52,334 bases of DNA from Methanoregula sp. (GTDB lineage Archaea > Halobacteriota > Methanomicrobia > Methanomicrobiales > Methanospirillaceae), in assembly GCA_022710385.1 (NCBI GenBank), contig JAKLGZ010000003.1, positions 1 through 52,334 of the forward strand, written 5' to 3'. The notes under the pieces were generated by a model. That model did no database searches and was not told where the DNA came from. It worked only from the letters and a program-made list of their open reading frames with translations. The position numbers and the translations under genes are program-made. Shown in pieces: positions 43,200 through 50,692 of the stretch; positions within the stretch are counted from its first letter, which is position 1; every line of letters starts with the position of its first letter.

Positions 43200-43456
43200 A
43201 ATGAATGACTCCTTTTCAGGTCGGGGCGTTTGAGGCCACCCCTGAATCTGGGATATATTGTCCAGTGTTCTATTTATGTAGTCTTATCAGTTGATGCGGA
43301 CGTTGGGGACTCACTGTTCTCCCATGAGGGTGATGCGCCCTGACAACCGTCCTCTCTTTGGCGACGTGAAGGTGGTTTGGTCATACTCATGGGCGAGCTC
43401 TTTCGGCCATCAGGATGAGTGAGGATTCGTTTACTTCAGTTTCTCCAACTCTGCTT
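43200..43456. other. Intergenic region between cofD and the MNT-HepT gene
   Basis: 257 bp without a convincing gene. A 32-codon plus-strand frame from about 43322 (MRVMRPDNRPLFGDVKVVW) has no recognisable motif; it may be chance. No repeat of note. Confidence 0.45.
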
Positions 43457-44353
43457 TTACCTCCCCGCTGAAAGCAGGGTTTCCGCGAGAGCCGCACTCT
43501 TCTCCTCATTGGTCATGAGTGTATCGCAACGGAGACTTCCGGGTACATCAACCGGATCTCTTATGTCCTGTACGAAAAGATCACAGAACTCCTTGTAGAG
43601 TGAGAATGTTGAAGCTGAATCAGGGGAAAGGCCCCAGGCGTTCATCAGCTCTGCGGCTGGACCGCTTATGGGGGCGTTCCCGATGAAAGGACTGACCGCA
43701 ATGACAAAAGAATCCATGAGTGCCGGAATGACGCCAGAACATTCGAGGATTGGCAGGATACTTGTTATGGGGTTACTCGGGCCGATAATGACGCGATCAG
43801 CATTCTTGATCGCCTTGATAACCCCTGCGCCTGCGAAAGGCCCTGTCGGTGCGTACCGGACAACGTCCCGGATCGGGAGAGTTCCCCTGTGCTTTACCCA
43901 ATACTCCTGGAAATGGAGAGTACCCTTATCCGTCCTTATCAGGGTCGCTACCTCCTCATCACTCATGGGAAGGATGCAGGCTCCAATACCCATCCGGGCG
44001 GAGAGGATCTGGATAGCCTCAGTAAGTGAATAGCCTTCTCTGAGTAGTTCGCCGCGGGCGATATGGAGTGCACGATCCCGGTCACCGATTCCGATATATT
44101 CGTCAACCCCCAGACGGTTCAATTCCTGGTGGGTATGGAAAGAATCCCCCGTTATCCCCCACCAGGTGTCGGTATTGAGCTGCCCGGAAAAGAGGTAGAG
44201 GAGGGTATCGATATCAGGGGAGAGGTGATTTCCCGATACCCAGATATCTTCGGCTGTATTGACAATGACGGTAATGGCATGGTCGGACACATGCCTCCGT
44301 GCCCCCCGGACCAGTTTCGGGGTTCCTGTCCCTCCGGAGAGAAATGTGATCAT
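43457..44353 (-). CDS. cofD: 2-phospho-L-lactate transferase (CofD)
   Basis: Enzyme of 298 aa in coenzyme F420 synthesis. It transfers the phospholactyl group from a guanylylated precursor to the deazaflavin Fo, giving F420-0. The nucleotide/phosphate loop [13 protein letters not shown] starts at residue 7. Further hallmarks are [43 protein letters not shown] and [15 protein letters not shown]. The frame begins with a GTG at 44356 directly before ATG 44353; the ATG is chosen. Only 47 bp separate it from the divergent HD gene. F420 is an electron carrier of methanogenesis, which agrees with the rest of the window. Confidence 0.96.
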   Translation of the reverse strand: MITFLSGGTGTPKLVRGARRHVSDHAITVIVNTAEDIWVSGNHLSPDIDTLLYLFSGQLNTDTWWGITGDSFHTHQELNRLGVDEYIGIGDRDRALHIARGELLREGYSLTEAIQILSARMGIGACILPMSDEEVATLIRTDKGTLHFQEYWVKHRGTLPIRDVVRYAPTGPFAGAGVIKAIKNADRVIIGPSNPITSILPILECSGVIPALMDSFVIAVSPFIGNAPISGPAAELMNAWGLSPDSASTFSLYKEFCDLFVQDIRDPVDVPGSLRCDTLMTNEEKSAALAETLLSAGR

Positions 44354-44400
44354 CACTCAATAGTTTTATCTGCTCTATCCCAAGACTGTTTAGGTGCCAG

Positions 44401-45606
44401 ATGAAGATCATCAAGGATCCCGTGCATGGGTACATCGATGTTACCCCTTGCGCTCTTGAACTCCTCGACTCCCCCATACTTCAGCGACTTCGGTACATCC
44501 GCCAGCTCGGTTTCTCATTTCTGGTATATCCCGGGGCACACCACACAAGGTTTGAGCACTCGCTTGGTACTCTTTACCTCGCCAACGTTATGGCGCGCCA
44601 GCTGGGCCTCCATGAAGAGGAGCAGAACCTGGTCGCTGCAGCAGGACTTATTCATGATATCGGACATGGTCCGTTCTCGCATGCCATCGAACCGGTCATG
44701 GTGGAGTTCTGCGGGAGATCTCATCATGAGGTTTCCGCGCTTCTTGACGACCCAGATCTATCCGAATGCCTCGAACGCCACGGGATACTTCAAAAAGAGG
44801 TTATTGCTCTTCTTTCGGGAAACCACCCCCTTTCGGGAATTATTCACGGGGAACTGGATGTGGACAGGATGGATTACCTCCTGCGCGATGCGCATTACAC
44901 AGGTGCTCCATATGGGACCGTCGATGCTCACCGGCTCATCAGGAACACCTGTCTGTCTGAAGGAGCCATTACCCTTGAAGAAGGAGGAATTAATGCTGCC
45001 GAATCCCTTCTTATCGCACGGACCCTCATGAGGCCGGCAGTCTATTATCATCATGTCAGCAGGATTGCAGAGATGATGTTGTCAGCCGCTGTTCGCAGCC
45101 ATCTCGAGAAGGACATCAGGGCGAGCCCTCTAGAATTCATGCGTCTCGATGATGCCGGGTGCATGCAGACGCTCCTGCAGTCCCCCTGTGCCGTGGCCCG
45201 TGCCCTTGCTCTTCAGATATACCAGCGGAGGCTTTACAAAAGGGCGGTCTATGTTGGACGGGAGCAGGTAGCACCATCGATGACTGCACAGAAGATGCAT
45301 CAGCAAAAGAGACAGAATATATCAACGGCAATTGCAGAGGATGCAGGAGTGGAACCTCACGAGGTCCTGGTTGACATTCCTGAATTTCCTCGTTCCATGT
45401 CGGTCCATGTCAGGATCAAGAACAGACACCGGGTGATAGGGCTTGAGGAGATCTCTCCTCTTGTGACAACCCTGAATGAAACACGGCGCGGTCAGTGGAG
45501 ACTGGGGATCTACACTCCTGCCGGGCATGTTCCAGCAGTTGCTGCAGCTGCACGGGAGGTTCTTCAGATTCGTCCGCTTACAACCCAGGAACGGTTACCG
45601 TTCTGA
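44401..45606 (+). CDS. HD-domain phosphohydrolase (SAMHD1/dGTPase-like)
   Basis: Cytosolic protein of 401 aa of the COG1078 HD family, related to SAMHD1 and bacterial dNTP triphosphohydrolases. It starts MKIIKDPVHGYIDVTPCALE. Metal ligands are seen in HHTRFEHSLGTLYLA, in the HD pair LIHDIGHGPFSHAIEP, and in the final Asp of GELDVDRMDYLLRDAHYTG. The C-terminal region (RVIGLEEISPLVTTLNE) is variable. Likely hydrolyses (d)NTPs, but the substrate is not proven for archaeal members. It is divergent from cofD across 47 bp; the next gene's start lies 75 bp downstream. Confidence 0.93.
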   Translation: MKIIKDPVHGYIDVTPCALELLDSPILQRLRYIRQLGFSFLVYPGAHHTRFEHSLGTLYLANVMARQLGLHEEEQNLVAAAGLIHDIGHGPFSHAIEPVMVEFCGRSHHEVSALLDDPDLSECLERHGILQKEVIALLSGNHPLSGIIHGELDVDRMDYLLRDAHYTGAPYGTVDAHRLIRNTCLSEGAITLEEGGINAAESLLIARTLMRPAVYYHHVSRIAEMMLSAAVRSHLEKDIRASPLEFMRLDDAGCMQTLLQSPCAVARALALQIYQRRLYKRAVYVGREQVAPSMTAQKMHQQKRQNISTAIAEDAGVEPHEVLVDIPEFPRSMSVHVRIKNRHRVIGLEEISPLVTTLNETRRGQWRLGIYTPAGHVPAVAAAAREVLQIRPLTTQERLPF

Positions 45607-45681
45607 ATGGGTCGATCCACCGGGATCAAAAAAAAAAGTTTATCACCATCGAGCTGGAATCTTCCAGCGAGGGGGAAACAC

Positions 45682-46125
45682 ATGATCGAATACTGGATAG
45701 TCGTCACGATTGGCGTAATTGTGGTGGTAAGTGCACTTTGTATCACCTATCTTTACGCTGAAAACCGGGAGCTCCGCCTGGTTCGGAGCAGGTACAGGCT
45801 GAAGGTCTACGAAGAATTGCTACACGCTGTGACCGATCTGAACGTTGCAGGTGCCGATGTATACAAACTCGATATGGCAAAGCGGCGCCTTGCACAAACC
45901 CTGAACCGGCTCAACTTGGTCGCCTCAGGGGACGTCTTGAAGGGTGTGAATGACCTTCTCGACTTTCTCAACGAAACCCCTTCGGGGAACTATGATGTGC
46001 TCCGCCAGACCAACATCCTCAATGCTATCGTAAGAGCCGCCAGGAACGACCTTGATCCTGATTCAGCCAAGGATCTCGAAGATACGGCATTTCGCTTCCG
46101 GTTCTATGCTCCCCCCAAGGGATGA
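45682..46125 (+). CDS. Small single-pass membrane protein, unknown
   Basis: Protein of 147 aa. One N-terminal TM helix (residues about 4-25, YWIVVTIGVIVVVSALCITY) is followed by a charged, mostly helical cytosolic part with heptad-like content (ENRELRLVRSRYRLKVYEEL, DMAKRRLAQTLNRLNLV, DPDSAKDLEDTAFRFRF). I do not recognise a family. The frame opens at 45607, but GAGGGGG at 45669-45675 and the TM helix mark ATG 45682 as the start. A run of A with TTTATC near 45640 may be its promoter. It stands between the HD gene and the mevalonate pair; no clear operon partner. Confidence 0.7.
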   Translation: MIEYWIVVTIGVIVVVSALCITYLYAENRELRLVRSRYRLKVYEELLHAVTDLNVAGADVYKLDMAKRRLAQTLNRLNLVASGDVLKGVNDLLDFLNETPSGNYDVLRQTNILNAIVRAARNDLDPDSAKDLEDTAFRFRFYAPPKG

Positions 46126-46227
46126 ACAACAGAGATATCGGAATAATCCTCTTTTCCAGAGTATCTCCCCGGATTTTTAATAAGCCAGCATCGCTAAGCT
46201 GATGGTAAAGAAGCCGGAGGTATTGAT

Positions 46228-47484
46228 ATGGAAGAGAGGGCTGGAATGAGGGGCTTTATCGACCAGATGAGGGAGTGCGGGGGCGTCATTGATTATGAAG
46301 ATCCGGTAGCTGCGGATTATGACGCGTGCAGGCTGGCACATGGGACTGACCGGCTGCTGCTCTTTCATGATCTTGAAGGAAAGCGTGGAGTGATGAACGT
46401 AACAGCAACCAGGAACGCGCTCTCCCAAGCCCTCAAAATACCTGAGAATGATTTGGTGCGAAGGCTTTCTTTGGCGGAGTTCCAGGGTAATGTGGTCTGC
46501 GAAGGAAATCTCCCAATGTCTGCACCGGACCTTCAGAAGATCCCCGTTATGAAACATTTTCCCCGGGATGCGGGGAAATATATCACTGCGGGGATTGTGT
46601 TTTCCCGATATGGTGATACCGAAAATGCCTCTATTCACCGGATGCTGGTCCTGGACGAGAAGCGGGTTGCAGCACGGCTTGTCGAAGGGCGTCATACCTA
46701 TACTCTCCATAAGGCGGCTGTGGAGAGGGGTGACAGGTTGCCCGTTGCTGTTGCCATTGGTGTCCATCCGACCGTCACAATTGCCAGTTGTACTCGTGTG
46801 CCGAAGGGAAAAGAGCTCTCCTATGCTGCAGAACTGCTCGGGGGAGAAATGCCGGTTTACCGGTGCCCGAACGGGGTGCTGGTCCCTGATGCAGAGATCG
46901 TCTTTGAAGGCTACATTGGAAACGAAACGACAATGGAAGGTCCTTTTGTCGATATTACGGGGACCTATGACCTCGTGCGTGAACAACCCGTGATTGAATT
47001 TACCGGGATGCATCTGAAAAAGGACTTTATTTATCATGGAATTCTCCCTGGCGGTAACGAACACAAGATGCTCATGGGTGCACCCTACGAACCCTCCATC
47101 TACCGTGCTGTGGGAGGTGTGACAGAGGTGAAGAACGTGGTTCTCACCACGGGGGGTTGTGGCTACTTTCATGCGGTCATCCAGATCCGGAAACAGACAC
47201 AAGGAGATGGAAAAAATGCAATCCTTGCAGCCCTTGCATCCCATACCTCCCTCAAGCATGTAGTGGTGGTAGACACGGACATCAATCCCTCTGATATCCA
47301 GGATGTAGAGTTTGCCATTGCGACACGGGTCAGGGGAGATAAAAGCCTGCTTGTGATCCCAGGTGCCAGGGGATCATCACTTGATCCCTGCCAGGCAGAG
47401 GATGGCACAAATGTCAAGGTAGGGATCGATGCCACGATGCCGTTGGGCAGGGAAGATGAATTCAGAAGAGCCGTGTGGGACTGA
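46228..47484 (+). CDS. UbiD-family decarboxylase, trans-anhydromevalonate 5-phosphate type
   Basis: Protein of 418 aa of the UbiD family, which uses prenylated FMN. Typical stretches are NVTATRNALSQALKI, the core KGKELSYAAELLGGE, TTMEGPFVDITGTYD at the acid/base loop (UbiD has EGPFGE here), MGAPYEPSIYRAVGG and VVDTDINPSDIQDVEFAIAT. The aconitase X large-subunit gene follows 9 bp downstream. In archaea this pairing is the modified mevalonate route: phosphomevalonate dehydratase makes trans-anhydromevalonate phosphate and a UbiD homologue decarboxylates it to isopentenyl phosphate. A function in quinone synthesis is unlikely in a methanogen. CCGGAGG lies 7 bp before the ATG. The prenyltransferase making prFMN is not in the window. 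Confidence 0.88.
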   Translation: MEERAGMRGFIDQMRECGGVIDYEDPVAADYDACRLAHGTDRLLLFHDLEGKRGVMNVTATRNALSQALKIPENDLVRRLSLAEFQGNVVCEGNLPMSAPDLQKIPVMKHFPRDAGKYITAGIVFSRYGDTENASIHRMLVLDEKRVAARLVEGRHTYTLHKAAVERGDRLPVAVAIGVHPTVTIASCTRVPKGKELSYAAELLGGEMPVYRCPNGVLVPDAEIVFEGYIGNETTMEGPFVDITGTYDLVREQPVIEFTGMHLKKDFIYHGILPGGNEHKMLMGAPYEPSIYRAVGGVTEVKNVVLTTGGCGYFHAVIQIRKQTQGDGKNAILAALASHTSLKHVVVVDTDINPSDIQDVEFAIATRVRGDKSLLVIPGARGSSLDPCQAEDGTNVKVGIDATMPLGREDEFRRAVWD

Positions 47485-47493
47485 GGTACAACT

Positions 47494-48663
47494 ATGCACT
47501 TGCTTGCAGAGGAAGAAGCAATCCTTGCCGGCGAATCAGGTGAGACCCGTCAGCAGATGATGGAGATCCTTGTTGCTCTCGGCAAGGTATTTTCCGCAGA
47601 CAGGCTGGTTCCCATCAGGAGTGCCCAAGTGAGCGGGGCTTCCTACAAGACGATCGGCGAGGCCGGCCTTGAATGGCTCTCCACCCTCGATGCCCGCGTA
47701 TCAGTACCGACGATTCTCAACCCGGTAGGGATGGATCGGGTCCGCTGGCGGGAGATGGAAATCGGTCAGGCTTTTGCCAGAAAACAGGAAGATGTGATCA
47801 ATGCGTATGCACGGCTTGGCATCAAGTTGGAATGCACCTGCACGCCATATTATATCTACCAGACCCGGTTCGGGGATCATCTCGCATGGTCGGAGTCCTC
47901 TGCAGTTGCCTATGCAAATTCGGTCATCGGGGCACGGACCAACCGTGAAGGAGGGCCTTCGGCCCTTGCAGCAGCAGTCATAGGAAAAACTCCTGAATAC
48001 GGACTCCATCGCGTTGAAGAGCGGAAACCACAGATTGTTATCAGGATTGACCGCGCAACCAACTGGGAGGAGAGTGCTCTGTATGGCGCACTCGGCTATT
48101 TTGCCGGAAGTGAAGTGGGGGATAAAATCCCCTATGTACAAGGAATCCGGCCGAAGAGGGGCCACCTCAAGGCTCTGGGTGCTGCATTGGCTGCATCCGG
48201 TGCAGTTGCGCTTTTCCACGTAGAGGGAATTACTCCTGAAGCCCGTATCTTTGAATACGATGTGGGGAGCCTTGAGGTGTTATCGGTTGAGCCAGAGGAG
48301 ATACTTTCCCTGATGAACCGTATCCCGGTCGATGCGGTGGCGCTCGGCTGCCCTCACTGCTCACCGGAGGAACTTTCTGAGATAGCCGGGCTCCTCGAAG
48401 GCAGAAGGGTGACCCGGCCCCTGTATGTATTTGCCTCCCGGAAGGTAATCGAGAAATCAACTGATGCTGTTGCCTGCATCGAGCGGTATGGGGGGAGGGT
48501 TTTTGCTGACACCTGTATGGTTGTATCCCCCGCTCTTGAGCAATATGGGGCAATTATGGTAAATTCCGGAAAAGCATTGGCCTATGTCCCCAATATGTGC
48601 GGGGCTGCCGTCAGGATCGGCACAACAGAAGAGTGTATCAATAGTGCGACAGAAGAATCCTAA
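47494..48663 (+). CDS. Aconitase X catalytic subunit, phosphomevalonate dehydratase large subunit
   Basis: Protein of 389 aa of the aconitase X family (AcnX large subunit). It starts MHLLAEEEAILAGESGETRQ. Cluster-type cysteines appear in LECTCTPYYIYQTRFGDHLA, LGCPHCSPEEL, RVFADTCMVV and YVPNMCGAAVRIGTTEEC, in line with an Fe-S dehydratase; SESSAVAYANSVIGARTNRE is the family core. In archaea AcnX dehydrates (R)-5-phosphomevalonate. Its small subunit (DUF126) is a separate protein or fused in some species; no DUF126 sequence is found in this window. Coupled closely with the UbiD-like gene (9 bp). A 7-bp hairpin follows the stop codon. Confidence 0.9.
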   Translation: MHLLAEEEAILAGESGETRQQMMEILVALGKVFSADRLVPIRSAQVSGASYKTIGEAGLEWLSTLDARVSVPTILNPVGMDRVRWREMEIGQAFARKQEDVINAYARLGIKLECTCTPYYIYQTRFGDHLAWSESSAVAYANSVIGARTNREGGPSALAAAVIGKTPEYGLHRVEERKPQIVIRIDRATNWEESALYGALGYFAGSEVGDKIPYVQGIRPKRGHLKALGAALAASGAVALFHVEGITPEARIFEYDVGSLEVLSVEPEEILSLMNRIPVDAVALGCPHCSPEELSEIAGLLEGRRVTRPLYVFASRKVIEKSTDAVACIERYGGRVFADTCMVVSPALEQYGAIMVNSGKALAYVPNMCGAAVRIGTTEECINSATEES

Positions 48664-48668
48664 CGGGA

Positions 48669-48687
48669 CCGGATCCCTATGATCCGG
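48669..48687 (+). terminator. Hairpin after the aconitase X gene
   Basis: Perfect 7-bp arms CCGGATC and GATCCGG with a 5-nt loop begin 5 bp after the stop. No T-run follows, so it may stabilise the mRNA 3' end instead of terminating by itself. Confidence 0.4.
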
Positions 48688-48751
48688 GACCGGGGGAACT
48701 GATCCTGATTCCAGGAACTCCTTCTGGCTCGCCATTTTCCCTCAATGAGCA

Positions 48752-48762
48752 CCTTTAAATTT
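48752..48762 (+). promoter_or_regulatory. Putative TATA box of the HEAT-repeat membrane protein
   Basis: CCTTTAAATTTC lies about 31 bp before the ATG at 48788 in an A/T-rich stretch (down to TTTATACAACAA). The spacing predicts a leaderless or very short-leader mRNA. Confidence 0.45.
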
Positions 48763-48787
48763 CAATTTATACAACAATCTTCCTGAT

Positions 48788-50068
48788 ATGGCCTTTTCGG
48801 ACATCAGAACGGAAAGCTTCAGAAATTACCGGATGCCCGTCCTCGTGCTCCTTGTTGTGATTTCCATCCTTCTCGAGATAGTGCTGCACTGGTATCTGGG
48901 AATATCTGTTGCATTTTCTCATTTTTTTTATATCCCGGTTGTCCTTGCCGCAGTTTGGTACGGCAAGCGGGCGGTTGTTGTCGCAATGATTTTAGGAATT
49001 GCCCATCTTGCCGGGACCTATTTTTCGATTGGATTCATTGATACCGTGGCTCTCCTCAGGGCGATGATGTTTATCGTCATAGCGTTGGTACTGGGCGCGA
49101 TAACCGATCGTATGAAAAAAGAGCAGGAGCAGATTATCAATAAAGTGACCGATGCCGCATTCAGTGCCGGGCTCAATGAAGGCAGCACCAGAGGTATTCA
49201 GGGCCGGAAAAGCCGGATCCCCTCTTTTGCCAGCGTGAAAACAATGAGTGAACGCCGTGATATCCCTGGTCTTATCAGGGCGCTCAAAAACCGGGATCAG
49301 GCAGTCCAGTATCAGGCTGCGGAAGCCCTAGGGAATATTGGTGATGCTTCGGCAACCGAAGCGCTGATGGATGCACTGACCGGAGATCAATACAGCGGGA
49401 TTCGGTGGAAAGCGGCCGAGGCACTTGGGAAGATTGGTGCACCCGCAGTCCCACATCTGATACAGGCCCTGAAAAATCCTGATGAGGATGTCAGGTGGAA
49501 AGCGGCTGTAACACTCGGGGAAATTGGAGATCTGCAATCTGCTGAGCCACTCGTGGATCTGCTAGGTGACGAGGATCGGTTTGTCAGGAGCCGGGCTGCT
49601 TATGCGCTCGGACTGCTCGGTTCTGGCGCAGTGGCACCTCTCACCAAGGCCCTCCTGAATGGCTCTATTGAGATCCGCCGGGGGGCTGCTGCAGCCCTTG
49701 GAACCATCCGGGATCCAAACGCAGTTGAGGCACTGATTCAGGCGCTCGGCGATCCTGTGGATGAGGTATGGCAGGATGTTATAGGAGCTCTTTCGCGGTT
49801 GGGGGAGTTGTCGTATCATCCGCTGGTCAATGCCCTGCGTTCTCATGAAAGGAGGAGTCTTGAGGGAGCTGCCCTGGCTCTTGCCGGATCAGGTGCACCC
49901 GAGGCCGTCAGCACACTAACTTCTGCCATTGACACCGCAGATCCTGCAATACGGCCGGTTCTCCAGTCGATTGTCAATGAGGTGATGGCCCGGCAGAACC
50001 GGCAGTCTTCGAGGAATGGGGAAGAGCTACCAGGATTTTCAACAAAAGAACCATCAGGGTCCTCTTGA
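48788..50068 (+). CDS. Membrane protein with HEAT repeats
   Basis: Protein of 426 aa. Residues about 15-115 hold about four TM helices (VLVLLVVISILLEIVL, VAFSHFFYIPVVLAAVWYGK, VVVAMILGIAHLAGTYF, MMFIVIALVLGAIT); I do not recognise this membrane module, which resembles those placed before sensor domains. A short linker leads to about eight PBS-lyase-type HEAT repeats (from about 155 to 400), each near 31 aa with patterns such as AAEALGNIGDASATEALMD and RWKAAEALGKIGAPAV. HEAT arrays bind other proteins; no catalytic motif is seen. A second HEAT-repeat gene follows 51 bp downstream. Function unknown; a membrane-tethered scaffold is a reasonable reading. Confidence 0.85.
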   Translation: MAFSDIRTESFRNYRMPVLVLLVVISILLEIVLHWYLGISVAFSHFFYIPVVLAAVWYGKRAVVVAMILGIAHLAGTYFSIGFIDTVALLRAMMFIVIALVLGAITDRMKKEQEQIINKVTDAAFSAGLNEGSTRGIQGRKSRIPSFASVKTMSERRDIPGLIRALKNRDQAVQYQAAEALGNIGDASATEALMDALTGDQYSGIRWKAAEALGKIGAPAVPHLIQALKNPDEDVRWKAAVTLGEIGDLQSAEPLVDLLGDEDRFVRSRAAYALGLLGSGAVAPLTKALLNGSIEIRRGAAAALGTIRDPNAVEALIQALGDPVDEVWQDVIGALSRLGELSYHPLVNALRSHERRSLEGAALALAGSGAPEAVSTLTSAIDTADPAIRPVLQSIVNEVMARQNRQSSRNGEELPGFSTKEPSGSS

Positions 50069-50118
50069 CTGATTATTGTTCACGCTCATCAGGAATTGCC
50101 GGTGTGGAGGATATGCGT

Positions 50119-50634
50119 ATGAAAATGGAAATTTCCAGGGATATTAAGGCACTTGCCGATCCGGATCGAAACATCCGCATCAAAGCAGTCAAACGCCTTT
50201 CAGATATCGGGCAGCCTGCTGTTGAACCGTTGATCAGGGCAATGGAGCATGAGGAGAGTAAGGATTTCCGATGGTATGCTGCTGTTGCCCTTGCCCGGAT
50301 CGGTCAGCCGGCAATTGAGCCGCTGATCACCGCGCTGAAAGGAAACCAGGACAGGGAATTTCGTCGCTATGCTTCTGCAGCCCTCGGTCATATGGGTGGG
50401 GAAGCTGTCGATCCCCTTCTTTTGGCGATGAAGAGCGCCGATCCCTCAATGAGGGGTTTTCTTTCGGCAGCACTCTGCCGCATAGGCCCCGCTGCCATTG
50501 AACGGCTGAAGGAAGCATATGCCAGCCACGATCCGGATCTCAGAGAATGCGCTTCGCTTACGCTCTGGCGGATGGGTGAATCCGGGGTAATCGGGATGAT
50601 GCAGGCGATTGAAAGAGAGAACGAGGGACCGTGA
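50119..50634 (+). CDS. HEAT-repeat protein, soluble
   Basis: Protein of 171 aa made of about five PBS-lyase-type HEAT repeats: [40 protein letters not shown] and [20 protein letters not shown]. No TM helix and no catalytic motif. The frame opens at a TTG at 50065 that overlaps the previous stop; the third in-frame ATG cluster (50113, 50119, 50125) is preferred because GGAGG at 50106-50110 lies 8 bp from ATG 50119. It is probably co-transcribed with the membrane HEAT gene and may have arisen from it by duplication. Partner proteins are unknown. Confidence 0.83.
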   Translation: MKMEISRDIKALADPDRNIRIKAVKRLSDIGQPAVEPLIRAMEHEESKDFRWYAAVALARIGQPAIEPLITALKGNQDREFRRYASAALGHMGGEAVDPLLLAMKSADPSMRGFLSAALCRIGPAAIERLKEAYASHDPDLRECASLTLWRMGESGVIGMMQAIERENEGP

Positions 50635-50692
50635 ACCGGATCGATCCACTTTTTGCGTTCCGGATACGAAACAGAAACTAAGGAGTTTGAAA

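Noticed and set aside
43322-43420. 32-codon plus-strand frame in the cofD-MNT gap
   Set aside because: Too short, no motif and no ribosome-binding site; listed only as a remark in the gap entry.
46177-47259. 360-codon minus-strand frame opposite the UbiD-like gene
   Set aside because: The plus-strand frame carries UbiD motifs and a good ribosome-binding site; the antisense frame has none.
49260-50000. Repetitive sequence as a possible satellite or CRISPR-like array
   Set aside because: The periodicity of about 93 bp is protein-level (HEAT repeats) with diverged DNA, and there are no identical repeats with unique spacers.
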